64,000 bases of DNA from NCBI RefSeq assembly GCF_000452705.1, contig NZ_CP007014.1, positions 5,238,501-5,302,500 on the forward strand, read 5' to 3'. The translations under genes were made by a program, and so were the position numbers. A model generated the notes under the pieces. It was given only the letters and a program-made list of their open reading frames with translations, searched no databases and was not told the origin of the DNA. This DNA comes from Pseudomonas syringae CC1557 (GTDB taxonomy: Bacteria > Pseudomonadota > Gammaproteobacteria > Pseudomonadales > Pseudomonadaceae). Positions 40,313-48,985 of this stretch are shown here, in pieces; the stretch's first letter is position 1, and each line of letters starts with the position of its first letter.

Positions 40313-40752
40313 TGGCCGCATTACGGCTGCTGCTGGGCATTGATTACGGTACCAAACAGATCGGCGTTGCCGTCGGCCAGGCAATTACCGGCCAGGCTCG
40401 CGAGCTGTGTACGCTCAAGGCACAGAACGGCGTGCCGGACTGGGACAAGGTCCAGGCGCTGATTAGCGAATGGAAACCTGACGCGATCGTGGTCGGCCTG
40501 CCGTTGAACATGGATGGCACGCCCAGCGACATGAGCGCCCGTGCCGAAAAGTTTTCCCGCAGGCTCAACGGACGCTTTGGTGTAACGGTCTACACCCATG
40601 ATGAACGCCTGACCACCTTCGAAGCCAAAGGCGAGCGCATGGCACGCGGCGGCCAGAAAGGCAGCTACCGGGATAATCCGGTGGACGCCATCGCCGCTGC
40701 GCTGCTGCTGCAAGGCTGGCTGGACGCGCACCCCGAGCTGTTGAATGTGTGA
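40312..40752 (+). CDS. ruvX: Holliday junction resolvase-like RuvX (YqgF)
   Basis: 146 residues from the ATG at 40312, which shares its first base with the yqgE stop. RNase H-like fold; acidic active-site residues in [16 protein letters not shown] near the start, [19 protein letters not shown]-like [13 protein letters not shown] near 100 and [16 protein letters not shown] at the end. The family is implicated in processing of pre-16S rRNA 5' ends. The fixed yqgE-ruvX-pyrR order matches other pseudomonads. Confidence 0.94.
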   Translation: MAALRLLLGIDYGTKQIGVAVGQAITGQARELCTLKAQNGVPDWDKVQALISEWKPDAIVVGLPLNMDGTPSDMSARAEKFSRRLNGRFGVTVYTHDERLTTFEAKGERMARGGQKGSYRDNPVDAIAAALLLQGWLDAHPELLNV

Positions 40753-40850
40753 CTTTTACACGCCCTGTCGCTTCGAGATATACGCATCAGACGTTATCGC
40801 TTGAGCAATGCGCCATGGATGGACGCTGCCCGAGCCTCAAAGGAGCAACC

Positions 40851-41363
40851 ATGAGCCTGCCCAATCCCGCCGAACTGATTCGTCAGATGGCCACTGACCT
40901 GAACGCTCATCTGAGCAAGCGCGACATCAGCGAGCCCCGTTTCATTGGTATTCGCACGGGTGGCGTGTGGGTCGCCCAGGCGCTGCTCAAGGAGTTGGAC
41001 ACGCCTTCGCCGCTCGGCACCCTGGACGTGTCGTTCTACCGCGATGATTTCAGCCAGAACGGTCTGCACCCGCAAGTGCGCCCTTCGGAACTGCCTTTCG
41101 AGATCGAAGGCCAGCACCTGGTGCTGATCGACGACGTGCTGATGAGCGGCCGCACTGTCCGCGCCGCGCTCAACGAACTGTTCGATTACGGCCGCCCGGC
41201 CAGCGTCACGCTGGTCTGCCTGCTGGACCTGGACGCCGGTGAACTGCCGATCCGCCCGAATGTAGTCGGCGCAACCCTGTCGCTGGCCCCACACGAACGT
41301 ATCAAGCTGTCCGGCCCCGAACCGATGGCGCTCGAACTTCAAGACCTCTCCACCGCCCTTTAA
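40851..41363 (+). CDS. pyrR: PyrR bifunctional regulator / uracil phosphoribosyltransferase
   Basis: 170 residues from the ATG at 40851 after a strong AAAGGAG site. The phosphoribosyltransferase signature appears as [22 protein letters not shown] near 85-105, together with [13 protein letters not shown] and [10 protein letters not shown]. In pseudomonads PyrR acts on pyr gene expression in response to pyrimidine nucleotides. The 98 bases before it hold the likely leader; no clear attenuator was recognised. Twelve bases separate it from pyrB. Confidence 0.95.
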   Translation: MSLPNPAELIRQMATDLNAHLSKRDISEPRFIGIRTGGVWVAQALLKELDTPSPLGTLDVSFYRDDFSQNGLHPQVRPSELPFEIEGQHLVLIDDVLMSGRTVRAALNELFDYGRPASVTLVCLLDLDAGELPIRPNVVGATLSLAPHERIKLSGPEPMALELQDLSTAL

Positions 41364-41375
41364 GAGTCCATTGCG

Positions 41376-42380
41376 ATGACGCCTCTCGACGCCAAGCGCC
41401 CGCTGCAGCTCAACCATCAGGGCCAGCTGCGCCATTTTCTGTCTCTGGACGGCTTGCCACGCGAGCTGCTCACCGAAATCCTCGACACCGCAGACTCGTT
41501 CCTCGAAGTCGGCGCGCGAGCGGTGAAGAAGGTCCCGCTGTTGCGCGGCAAGACAGTGTGCAACGTGTTCTTCGAAAACTCGACACGCACCCGGACCACC
41601 TTCGAACTGGCGGCCCAGCGGCTGTCGGCCGACGTGATCACCCTGAACGTTTCCACTTCGTCCACCAGCAAGGGCGAAACGCTGTTCGACACCCTGCGCA
41701 ACCTTGAGGCGATGGCCGCCGACATGTTCGTCGTGCGCCACGCAGACTCGGGCGCAGCGCACTTCATTGCCGAGCACGTATGCCCGGACGTGGCGATCAT
41801 CAACGGCGGTGACGGCCGCCATGCCCACCCGACCCAGGGCATGCTCGACATGCTGACGATCCGTCGCCACAAAGGCGGCTTCGAGAACCTGTCGGTGGCC
41901 ATTGTCGGCGACATCCTGCATTCGCGCGTAGCGCGCTCCAACATGATCGCGCTCAAGGCACTGGGCTGCCCGGACATCCGCGTGATCGGGCCGAAAACCC
42001 TGCTGCCGATCGGCGTCGAGCAGTACGGCGTCAAGGTCTACACCGACCTCAACGAAGGGCTGAAGGACGTCGACGTGGTCATCATGCTGCGCCTGCAACG
42101 CGAGCGCATGACCGGCGGCCTGCTACCCAGCGAAGGCGAGTTCTATCGCCTGTTTGGTCTGACCACTGCGCGTCTGGCGGTTGCAAAACCGGACGCGATT
42201 GTCATGCACCCCGGCCCGATCAACCGCGGTGTGGAAATTGAATCGGCGGTGGCCGACGGAGCGCATTCGGTGATTCTCAATCAGGTGACCTACGGCATCG
42301 CCGTGCGCATGGCGGTGCTGTCCATGGCCATGAGCGGGCAAAACGCCCAACGACAATTCGAGCAGGAGAACGCCCAGTGA
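41376..42380 (+). CDS. pyrB: Aspartate carbamoyltransferase catalytic subunit
   Basis: 334 residues. Joins carbamoyl phosphate and aspartate, first committed step of pyrimidine synthesis. The carbamoyl-phosphate loop [16 protein letters not shown] lies near 65-80, followed by [28 protein letters not shown] near 150, and [11 protein letters not shown]. The N-terminal extension of about 15 residues and the overlapping pyrC' gene are characteristic of the Pseudomonas dodecameric ATCase, in which both polypeptides are needed. Confidence 0.97.
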   Translation: MTPLDAKRPLQLNHQGQLRHFLSLDGLPRELLTEILDTADSFLEVGARAVKKVPLLRGKTVCNVFFENSTRTRTTFELAAQRLSADVITLNVSTSSTSKGETLFDTLRNLEAMAADMFVVRHADSGAAHFIAEHVCPDVAIINGGDGRHAHPTQGMLDMLTIRRHKGGFENLSVAIVGDILHSRVARSNMIALKALGCPDIRVIGPKTLLPIGVEQYGVKVYTDLNEGLKDVDVVIMLRLQRERMTGGLLPSEGEFYRLFGLTTARLAVAKPDAIVMHPGPINRGVEIESAVADGAHSVILNQVTYGIAVRMAVLSMAMSGQNAQRQFEQENAQ

Positions 42381-43648
42381 AGCTCAGCATCCTCGGCGCT
42401 CGCGTCATCGACCCGGCCAGCGGGCTGGATCAGATTACCGATCTGCATATTGAAGCAGGCAAACTTGCCGCGATTGGCGAGGCACCGACCGGTTTCGCGC
42501 CGATGCAAACCATCGATGCCAGTGGGCTGGTGGCCGCCCCCGGGCTGGTCGATCTCAATGTTTCCCTGCGCGAGCCGGGCTACAGCCGCAAAGGCAGCAT
42601 CGCCAGCGAAACCCGTGCGGCCGTTGCCGGCGGCGTGACCAGCGTGTGCTGCCCGCCACTTACCAAACCGGTACTCGACACGTCGGCAGTGGCCGAGCTG
42701 ATCCTCGACCGCGCACGCGAAGCCGGTTTCAGCAAGGTGTTCCCGATCGGTGCACTGAGCAAGGGCCTGGAAGGCGAGCAGCTGGCAGAACTGATCGCCC
42801 TGCGCGACGCAGGCTGTGTAGCGTTCGGCAACGGCCTGAGCAGCTTCAGCAACACCCGTACGCTGTGCCGGGCGCTGGAGTACGCAGCCACTTTCGACCT
42901 GACCGTGATTTTCAACTCTCAGGACCGTGACCTGGCCGAAGGTGGCCTGGCGCATGAAGGCCCGACCGCCAGCTTTCTGGGCCTGGCGGGCATTCCTGAA
43001 ACCGCCGAGACGGTGGCGCTGGCGCGTGATCTGCTGCTGGTCGAGCAAAGTGGCGTGCGTGCGCACTTCAGCCAGCTGACCAGCGCGCGAGGCGCGGCAT
43101 TGATCGCCCAGGCACAGGCACGCGGGTTACCGGTGACGGCGGATGTGGCGTTGTATCAGTTGATACTGACCGATGAAGCGCTGATCGATTTTTCCAGCCT
43201 GTATCACGTTCAGCCACCACTGCGCACCCGGGCGGACCGCGATGGCCTGCGTGAGGCTGTGAAGTCGGGGATTATTCAGGCGATATCGAGCCACCACCAG
43301 CCGCACGAGCGCGATGCCAAGCTGGCACCCTTCGGCGCTACCGAGCCGGGCATCAGCAGTGTGGAGCTGTTGTTGCCACTGGCGATGACCCTGGTCGAAG
43401 ACGGCCTGCTGGACTTGCCAACCCTGCTCGCCCGCCTGAGCAGCGGCCCCGCCGCCGCCTTGCGCCTGCCTGCAGGCAAACTGAGCGCTAGCTCACCCGC
43501 GGACATCGTGCTGTTCGATCCCGCTGCGTCGACCCTTGCCGGAGAAACCTGGCTGTCAAAAGGCGAAAACTGCCCCTTCATCGGCCACTGCCTGCCGGGC
43601 TCGGTACGCTACACACTGGTGGATGGACGGATCAGCTACAGCCGGTGA
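42377..43648 (+). CDS. pyrC': Inactive dihydroorotase-like subunit of ATCase
   Basis: 423 residues from the GTG that overlaps the pyrB stop by four bases. It has the dihydroorotase fold but the metal motif expected as D-x-H-x-H-x-R reads [15 protein letters not shown], so both histidines are replaced (by N and S). Other landmarks remain: GAVT-like [31 protein letters not shown], and [17 protein letters not shown]. In Pseudomonas this pseudo-enzyme is needed for assembly of active ATCase rather than for DHOase activity; a functional pyrC should lie elsewhere. Confidence 0.94.
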   Translation: MKLSILGARVIDPASGLDQITDLHIEAGKLAAIGEAPTGFAPMQTIDASGLVAAPGLVDLNVSLREPGYSRKGSIASETRAAVAGGVTSVCCPPLTKPVLDTSAVAELILDRAREAGFSKVFPIGALSKGLEGEQLAELIALRDAGCVAFGNGLSSFSNTRTLCRALEYAATFDLTVIFNSQDRDLAEGGLAHEGPTASFLGLAGIPETAETVALARDLLLVEQSGVRAHFSQLTSARGAALIAQAQARGLPVTADVALYQLILTDEALIDFSSLYHVQPPLRTRADRDGLREAVKSGIIQAISSHHQPHERDAKLAPFGATEPGISSVELLLPLAMTLVEDGLLDLPTLLARLSSGPAAALRLPAGKLSASSPADIVLFDPAASTLAGETWLSKGENCPFIGHCLPGSVRYTLVDGRISYSR

Positions 43649-43660
43649 GGCAAGCGCGCT

Positions 43661-43700
43661 GTTCTCCGCGCTCTGATGAGCGTGGAGAACGGTTTTTTTT
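43661..43700 (+). terminator. Rho-independent terminator after pyrC'
   Basis: GTTCTCCGCGCT pairs with AGCGTGGAGAAC (12 pairs, one of them G-U) around a six-base loop, followed two bases later by eight T. It closes the ruvX-pyr transcription unit. Confidence 0.9.
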
Positions 43701-43713
43701 GTTGGAGCGAACT

Positions 43714-43856
43714 TGCAACTATCGTGCGACGCTCCGCGTCGGCATGCCGTTCTGGACGCTCTGCGTCCGATCCTGAATCCATGGCGAGGCGCAGATCTGT
43801 GACGCGGAGCGTCACGACAGGCATTCACACGCTGGAGCGTGAGGAACGATAGCTCT
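43714..43856 (+). repeat. Dispersed intergenic palindromic repeat, copy C (one unit)
   Basis: Contains ACTATCGTGCGACG, GACGCTCCGCGTC, GGACGCTCTGCGTCC, GTGACGCGGAGCGTCAC and GGAGCGTGAGGAACGAT in the same order as the other copies, between the pyrC' terminator and the 3' end of the TM2 gene. Confidence 0.9.
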
Positions 43857-43863
43857 GTAACCA

Positions 43864-44268
43864 TCAACCGCGCTGGGCGTTCTTCATCGAGATCTGGTCA
43901 TTCATTGTCCAGAAGTCATACAGAATGCCCACCAGAAACAACCCGCCGGTAAACAGGTAGATGAGACCGGTGATCCACTTGCCCTGGTACATGCGGTGTA
44001 CACCAAACAGGCCAAGGAAGGTCAGCAGCACCCACGCCACGCTGTAATCGATGGCGCCGGGGGTGAAGCGCAAGTCGGCCTCGCGATCCATCGACGGGAT
44101 CAGAAACAGGTCGATCAGCCAGCCGATACCAAACAAGCCAAACGTGAAGAACCAAATAGTCCCGGTCACTGGCTTGCCATAGTAGAAACGATGCGCCCCG
44201 AGAAACCCGAAAATCCACATCAGATAGCCCATCACCTTGCTGTGTGTGTCAGAACGATAGCCGTTCAT
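43864..44268 (-). CDS. Small membrane protein with two TM2 domains
   Basis: 134 residues from the ATG at 44268 with GAGAGGG just upstream; the frame is open further but with no conserved sequence. Two TM2-type units are visible in tandem: GFLGAHRFYYGKPVTGTIWF with GLFGIGWLIDLFLIP (about 19-58), and GLFGVHRMYQGKWITGLIYL with GLFLVGILYDFWTM (about 86-123). Each pairs two helices around a short polar turn. The cell role of such proteins in bacteria is not established. Transcribed alone, towards pyrC'. Confidence 0.82.
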   Translation of the reverse strand: MNGYRSDTHSKVMGYLMWIFGFLGAHRFYYGKPVTGTIWFFTFGLFGIGWLIDLFLIPSMDREADLRFTPGAIDYSVAWVLLTFLGLFGVHRMYQGKWITGLIYLFTGGLFLVGILYDFWTMNDQISMKNAQRG

Positions 44269-44518
44269 TTTTACCCTCTCTGCGCTGATAGAAAAAAATA
44301 CATAACAAATTTGTGACTTGGTTTCGCCATTCCGACGTATGGCAGTCGAGGCAGTTTTATGCCGCCAAGCCCTTGTCGCTAAAGGGATTAGCGAAAAAAG
44401 AGAAAGAGTCTGTCGCATAAAACGTAACGATACCAGTGTGATGCACTCGACAAATGGGGCCAGTTTTTTCAAAAAAGCTGTTATAAAGTTGCGCGCTGAC
44501 CACTACGAGCCCTGCCGA

Positions 44519-45193
44519 ATGCGTCCTTTTTTCAAGACATGGCTAACCATTTGCCTATTTGTGCCACTGGCCGCCCACGCCACCAATCGTGAGCAACAAC
44601 TTCCTGCGAGCTTCACGGGCTACACCGCCAAAAGTCACTCTTCACCGGCACTCGCGACTCGCGCTGCACCCCAGGAAGCCACTACAACCCGAATCCATAC
44701 TGGCAACACCCGCACGGTCCAGAAGCCGCTTTCCCGCAAGAACGCCAACAAGGCGGCCTTGCAGGCTTCCGTTCCGGCCAAACAGGGCAGCGCCGTTGTA
44801 AAACGCGCCCTGCAGGCAGTCGGAACGCCTTATCGCTGGGGCGGCACCACGCCCGGCAAAGGGCTGGATTGCAGCGGTCTGGTCAAATACGCCTACACGG
44901 ACGTCCGTGAAGTCGACCTGCCGCGCACCTCCAACGCAATGGCCCAGGGTCACGGTCAGACCGTCGATCGCAAGGACCTGAAACCGGGTGATCTGCTGTT
45001 CTTCAACATCAAGAGCCGCAACATCAACCACGTCGCCATTTACCTGGGCGACAACAAGTTCGTTCATGCGCCGCGCCGTGGCAAGGCTGTTACTGTCGAT
45101 ACGCTGAACAAACCGTATTGGAACAGTCACTACAAGATCGCCAAGCGTGTGTTGCCCAAGCAGTCAGGACAGATGCGCGTCGTTCAGCGCTGA
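44519..45193 (+). CDS. NlpC/P60 (C40) family cell-wall hydrolase
   Basis: 224 residues from the ATG at 44519, which starts a good signal peptide (FFKTWLTICLFVPLAAHA). A basic, low-complexity linker follows, then the NlpC/P60 domain at about 95-215 with GTPYRWGGTTPGKGLDCSGLV split across the catalytic cysteine, DLPRTSNAMA, LKPGDLLFF and catalytic histidine in INHVAIYLG. It should cut peptide bonds in peptidoglycan stems in the periplasm. A strong terminator follows. The upstream 250 bases are AT-rich and likely contain its promoter and that of the divergent TM2 gene. Confidence 0.9.
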   Translation: MRPFFKTWLTICLFVPLAAHATNREQQLPASFTGYTAKSHSSPALATRAAPQEATTTRIHTGNTRTVQKPLSRKNANKAALQASVPAKQGSAVVKRALQAVGTPYRWGGTTPGKGLDCSGLVKYAYTDVREVDLPRTSNAMAQGHGQTVDRKDLKPGDLLFFNIKSRNINHVAIYLGDNKFVHAPRRGKAVTVDTLNKPYWNSHYKIAKRVLPKQSGQMRVVQR

Positions 45194-45207
45194 TCTCTGC
45201 CTGACAA

Positions 45208-45241
45208 AAAAGGGGCCATGAATTCGTTCATGGCCCCTTTT
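45208..45241. terminator. Bidirectional terminator between C40 hydrolase and pilT
   Basis: A perfect 15-bp stem (AAAAGGGGCCATGAA with TTCATGGCCCCTTTT) closed by a TTCG tetraloop, with T runs in both directions. It sits between the convergent ends of the hydrolase gene and pilT. Confidence 0.95.
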
Positions 45242-45276
45242 CATTTCTGCCAGATCAGCGTTGCACCCGGCGCAGG

Positions 45277-46311
45277 TCAGAAGTTATCCGGCACCTTGGC
45301 CCGCTCGCGTGCGCTCTCGCGGGTGATCAAGCCCTTCTTGACCAGATCAGCCAGGCACATATCCAGCGTCTGCATGCCAACCGAGCCGCCGGTCTGGATC
45401 GACGAATACATTTGCGCCACCTTGTCCTCGCGAATCAGGTTACGAATCGCCGGGGTGCCCATCATGATTTCGTGCGCGGCCACTCGTCCGCCGCCGACTT
45501 TCTTGAGCAACGCTTGCGAAACCACCGCATGCAGTGATTCAGAGAGCATCGAGCGAATCATCGACTTTTCCTGGGCCGGAAACACGTCCACGATCCGGTC
45601 GATGGTCTTTGCCGCCGACGTGGTGTGCAGCGTGCCGAATACCAGGTGGCCGGTTTCCGCAGCGGTCAAGGCCAGCCGAATGGTCTCCAGGTCGCGCATC
45701 TCACCGACCAGAATCACATCCGGGTCCTCACGCAGGGCCGAGCGCAGGGCTTCCGAGAAGCCCAGCGTATCGCGGTGTACCTCACGCTGGTTGACCAGGC
45801 ACTTCTTGGACTCGTGGACGAATTCGATCGGGTCTTCGATGGTCAGGATATGGTGATGCTTGTTGCAATTGAGGTAGTCGATCATGGCCGCAAGGGTTGT
45901 CGACTTGCCTGAACCGGTCGGCCCGGTGACCAGAATCAGGCCGCGCGCCACGTCGGTAATCTTCCGAAACACACTGCCCATGCCCAAGTCTTCCATGCTC
46001 AGGATTTTCGAGGGAATGGTTCGGAATACCGCGCCCGCACCGCGATTCTGGTTGAATGCGTTGACCCTGAAACGCGCCACACCCGGAACTTCAAAGGAAA
46101 AGTCGGTTTCCAGACGCTCCTCGAAATCCTGACGCTGCTTGTCGTTCATGATGTCGTAGATCAGCGCCTTGACCTCCTTCGCGTCCAGCGGGGGCAGGTT
46201 AATGCGCCGCACATCACCATCGACACGGATCATCGGCGGCAGACCTGCAGAGAGGTGCAAGTCCGACGCGCCCTGTTTGGCACTGAAGGCCAGCAGCTCG
46301 GTAATATCCAT
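45277..46311 (-). CDS. pilT: Type IV pilus retraction ATPase PilT
   Basis: 344 residues, the exact usual length, from the ATG at 46311 after AGGAGCTGT. Walker A GPTGSGKSTT near 130, DPIEFVH-containing Asp box near 160, LREDPDVILVGEMRDLETI near 195-212 and HTTSAAKTIDRIVDVFPA are all present. The ring ATPase retracts pili for twitching motility. It is regulated by the Pil-Chp system encoded 8 kb away. The second retraction ATPase gene pilU, adjacent in Pseudomonas aeruginosa, is not here. Divergent from yggS. Confidence 0.97.
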   Translation of the reverse strand: MDITELLAFSAKQGASDLHLSAGLPPMIRVDGDVRRINLPPLDAKEVKALIYDIMNDKQRQDFEERLETDFSFEVPGVARFRVNAFNQNRGAGAVFRTIPSKILSMEDLGMGSVFRKITDVARGLILVTGPTGSGKSTTLAAMIDYLNCNKHHHILTIEDPIEFVHESKKCLVNQREVHRDTLGFSEALRSALREDPDVILVGEMRDLETIRLALTAAETGHLVFGTLHTTSAAKTIDRIVDVFPAQEKSMIRSMLSESLHAVVSQALLKKVGGGRVAAHEIMMGTPAIRNLIREDKVAQMYSSIQTGGSVGMQTLDMCLADLVKKGLITRESARERAKVPDNF

Positions 46312-46366
46312 ACAGCTCCTCAATCACATAGAATGCCGCAGACCTTAGCCTGACTGGCGCAAATCA

Positions 46367-47053
46367 ATGTCCACGATAGCAGCGAACATTTCAACGCTCG
46401 AACAGCGAATTCGCGACGCAGCCCTCGCGGCTGACCGCGATCCGGCGTCCGTCGGCCTGTTGGCCGTGAGTAAAACCAAGCCCGCCACCGACCTGCGTGA
46501 AGCTTACACCGCAGGCCTGCGCGATTTTGGCGAAAATTATTTGCAGGAAGCACTCGCGAAACAGGCCGAACTGAGCGACCTGCCCTTGTGCTGGCACTTC
46601 ATCGGCCCCATTCAATCGAACAAGACGCGCGCTATCGCCGAAAACTTCGCCTGGGTGCATTCAGTGGATCGCCTGAAAATTGCTCAACGCCTGTCCGAAC
46701 AGCGGCCCGAAGCACTGGAGCCGCTGAACATCTGCATCCAGGTCAATGTCAGCGGCGAAGCCAGCAAGTCGGGCTGCGCGCCTCAGGACTTGCCTGGGCT
46801 GGCAGCCGCTATCAGCGCCCTGCCACGGCTGAAGCTCCGTGGGCTGATGGCGATTCCCGAACCGACGGATGATCCTGTCGAGCAGGCGGCATCATTCGCC
46901 GCCGTACGTACCTTGCAGGAGCAGCTGGGCCTGCCACTCGACACACTGTCCATGGGCATGAGCCACGATCTGGAAGCCGCCATCGCACAAGGCGCAACCT
47001 GGGTGCGAATCGGCACCGCCCTTTTTGGCGCTCGCGACTATGGGCAGCCATAA
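46367..47053 (+). CDS. yggS: PLP homeostasis protein YggS/PROSC
   Basis: 228 residues, alanine-racemase-like barrel that binds PLP without known catalysis. Visible: LLAVSKTKPATDLREAY with the PLP lysine near 37, FGENYLQEAL near 55, WHFIGPIQSNKTRAIAE near 78-94 and GMSHDLEAAIAQGATWVRIG near 195-214. It starts an operon with proC and yggT, the conserved gammaproteobacterial order. Confidence 0.96.
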   Translation: MSTIAANISTLEQRIRDAALAADRDPASVGLLAVSKTKPATDLREAYTAGLRDFGENYLQEALAKQAELSDLPLCWHFIGPIQSNKTRAIAENFAWVHSVDRLKIAQRLSEQRPEALEPLNICIQVNVSGEASKSGCAPQDLPGLAAAISALPRLKLRGLMAIPEPTDDPVEQAASFAAVRTLQEQLGLPLDTLSMGMSHDLEAAIAQGATWVRIGTALFGARDYGQP

Positions 47054-47105
47054 CGTTGCAGACACTGAATTTGCACACCCTGAATTTGCATAAAGGAACC
47101 CTGAA

Positions 47106-47924
47106 ATGAGCAAGACGCGTATCGCCTTTGTCGGCGCCGGACACATGGCAGCCAGCCTGATCGGCGGCCTGCGCGCCCAAGGTGTGGAGGCAGCCCTGAT
47201 CTGCGCCAGCGCGCCAGGTGCCGAAACACGCGAGCGGATTTCCGCAGAACACGGCATCAAGGTATTCGCCGACAATGCCGAGGCCGTCAAAGACGCTGAC
47301 GTGGTGGTGCTGGCGGTCAAGCCGCAGATGATGAAAAGCGTCTGCCAGGCACTGAAATCCAGTCTTGAGCCTGATCAGTTGATCGTGTCGGTTGCGGCCG
47401 GCATTACCTGCGCCAGCCTTACGCAGTGGCTGGGCGAGCGCCCTGTCGTGCGCTGCATGCCCAATACGCCGTCATTGCTGCGTCAGGGTGCCAGCGGGCT
47501 GTACGCGACCGACAAGGTGACGCCAGCGCAACATGAGCAGGCCGAGCAGTTACTGGCTGCGGTCGGCATCGCAGTCTGGGTCGAGCAGGAAAAACACATG
47601 GACGCTGTTACGGCAGTGTCCGGCAGTGGTCCGGCGTATTTCTTTTTGATGATGGAAGCGATGACAGCGGCAGGCGTGAAACTGGGCCTGCCGGAGGACA
47701 TCGCTAAAAAGCTGACCCTGCAAACCGCGCTGGGCTCGGCTCTGATCGCGACCGGCAGCGAGGTGGACGCAGGCGAGCTGCGGCGTCGTGTCGCCTCGCC
47801 AGGCGGGACCACCGAGGCTGCGATCAAGGCATTCCAGACGGGCGGTTTTGAAGCGCTGGTGGAAACTGCGCTGACCGCCGCCGATCACCGGGCAGCCGAA
47901 CTGGCTGAACAACTGGGCAAATAA
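47106..47924 (+). CDS. proC: Pyrroline-5-carboxylate reductase
   Basis: 272 residues, normal length. Rossmann motif IAFVGAGHMAASLIGGL at the start, VLAVKPQMM near 65, and the C-terminal signature SGSGPAYFFLMMEAMT near 175-190 followed by RRVASPGGTTEAAI. Last step of proline synthesis, opposite in direction to putA in this window. An AAAGGAACCC site precedes the ATG. Confidence 0.97.
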   Translation: MSKTRIAFVGAGHMAASLIGGLRAQGVEAALICASAPGAETRERISAEHGIKVFADNAEAVKDADVVVLAVKPQMMKSVCQALKSSLEPDQLIVSVAAGITCASLTQWLGERPVVRCMPNTPSLLRQGASGLYATDKVTPAQHEQAEQLLAAVGIAVWVEQEKHMDAVTAVSGSGPAYFFLMMEAMTAAGVKLGLPEDIAKKLTLQTALGSALIATGSEVDAGELRRRVASPGGTTEAAIKAFQTGGFEALVETALTAADHRAAELAEQLGK

Positions 47925-47949
47925 TTTAGATTTTTTCTGGAGCAGATTG

Positions 47950-48540
47950 ATGATCGGATTGAACACCGCTGCAATTTACGTCCTGCAAACGCTCGGCAGT
48001 CTGTACCTGCTGATCGTTCTGATGCGCTTCGTACTGCAACTGGTGCGGGCCAACTTCTACAACCCGCTGTGCCAGTTCATCGTGCGCGCCACACAACCAC
48101 TGCTCAAGCCGCTGCGGCGTATCATTCCCAGCCTGTTCGGGCTGGACATGTCGTCGCTGGTGCTGGCGATCATCGTGCAGATGGTCCTGATGGCGCTGAC
48201 CTTGCTGCTGATGTTCGGCACCACCGGCGATCCGCTGCACTTGCTGCTCTGGTCGATCATTAGCGTGACTGCACTGTTCCTGAAGATCTTCTTCTTTGCC
48301 CTGATCATCAGCGTGATCCTGTCGTGGGTCGCCCCGGCCAGCCACAACCCTGGCGCGGAACTGGTCAACCAGATCTGCGAACCTGCCCTGGCACCGTTCC
48401 GCAAGATCGTCCCGAACCTGGGCGGCCTGGATATCTCGCCGATCCTGGCGTTCCTGGTCCTCAAACTGCTGGACATGCTGGTCATCAACAACCTCGCCGC
48501 CATGAGCGGCATGCCGGATGTGCTGCGCCTGTTGATGTAA
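47950..48540 (+). CDS. yggT: YggT family inner-membrane protein
   Basis: 196 residues from the ATG at 47950 with GGAG upstream. Two YggT units of paired helices are visible (YLLIVLMRFVLQLVRANFYNP with QFIVRATQPLLKPLRRIIPS near 20-62; then ALIISVILSWVAPASHNP with QICEPALAPFRKIVPNLGG near 118-160). Implicated in osmotic or envelope functions in other bacteria, mechanism unknown. Last gene of the yggS-proC-yggT operon; a tandem repeat array follows. Confidence 0.92.
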   Translation: MIGLNTAAIYVLQTLGSLYLLIVLMRFVLQLVRANFYNPLCQFIVRATQPLLKPLRRIIPSLFGLDMSSLVLAIIVQMVLMALTLLLMFGTTGDPLHLLLWSIISVTALFLKIFFFALIISVILSWVAPASHNPGAELVNQICEPALAPFRKIVPNLGGLDISPILAFLVLKLLDMLVINNLAAMSGMPDVLRLLM

Positions 48541-48548
48541 GCGAACTC

Positions 48549-48890
48549 CGTGACTATCGTACCGACGCTCCGCGTCGGTACGCCTTTCTGGACGCTCTGC
48601 GTCCAACCCTGAGCAGGCGGCGCGGCGCAGATCTGTGTCGCGGAGCGTCACCCAAGGCATTCCCACGCGGGAGCGTGAGGAACGATCACCTCAGCTATCG
48701 TGCGACGCTCCGCGTCGCCATACCGTTCTGGACGCTCTGCGTCCGACCTTGAGTCCGTGGTACAGCGCAGATGTGTGACGCGGAGCGTCACCCAAGGCAT
48801 TCCCACGCGGGAGCGTGAGGAACGATCACCTCAACTATCGTGCGACGCTCCGCGTCGCCACGCCGTTCTGGACGCTCTGCGTCCTGTCCC
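48549..48890 (+). repeat. Dispersed intergenic palindromic repeat, array D (2.4 tandem units, period 140-141 bp)
   Basis: The block starting CTATCG recurs at 48554, 48695 and 48835. Each unit has GACGCTCCGCGTC, GGACGCTCTGCGTCC, then (in the full units) an ACGCGGAGCGTCAC palindrome and GGGAGCGTGAGGAACGAT. The third unit is cut after the GGACGCTCTGCGTCC palindrome. It fills most of the gap between yggT and metX. Confidence 0.92.
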
Positions 48891-48985
48891 GAGGTTGCTG
48901 CTGATTTGCGCCCGACAACATCCCTTATTGCCGCTGCACCCCGCGGTCTTTAGACTTACGCCTCATTCACGCGAGAGCAGGGTCG

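Noticed and set aside
47926..48666. 246-codon minus-strand frame spanning yggT and the repeat
   Set aside because: Its start (MGMPWVTLRDTDLRR) is translation of the dispersed repeat and the rest is antisense to yggT.
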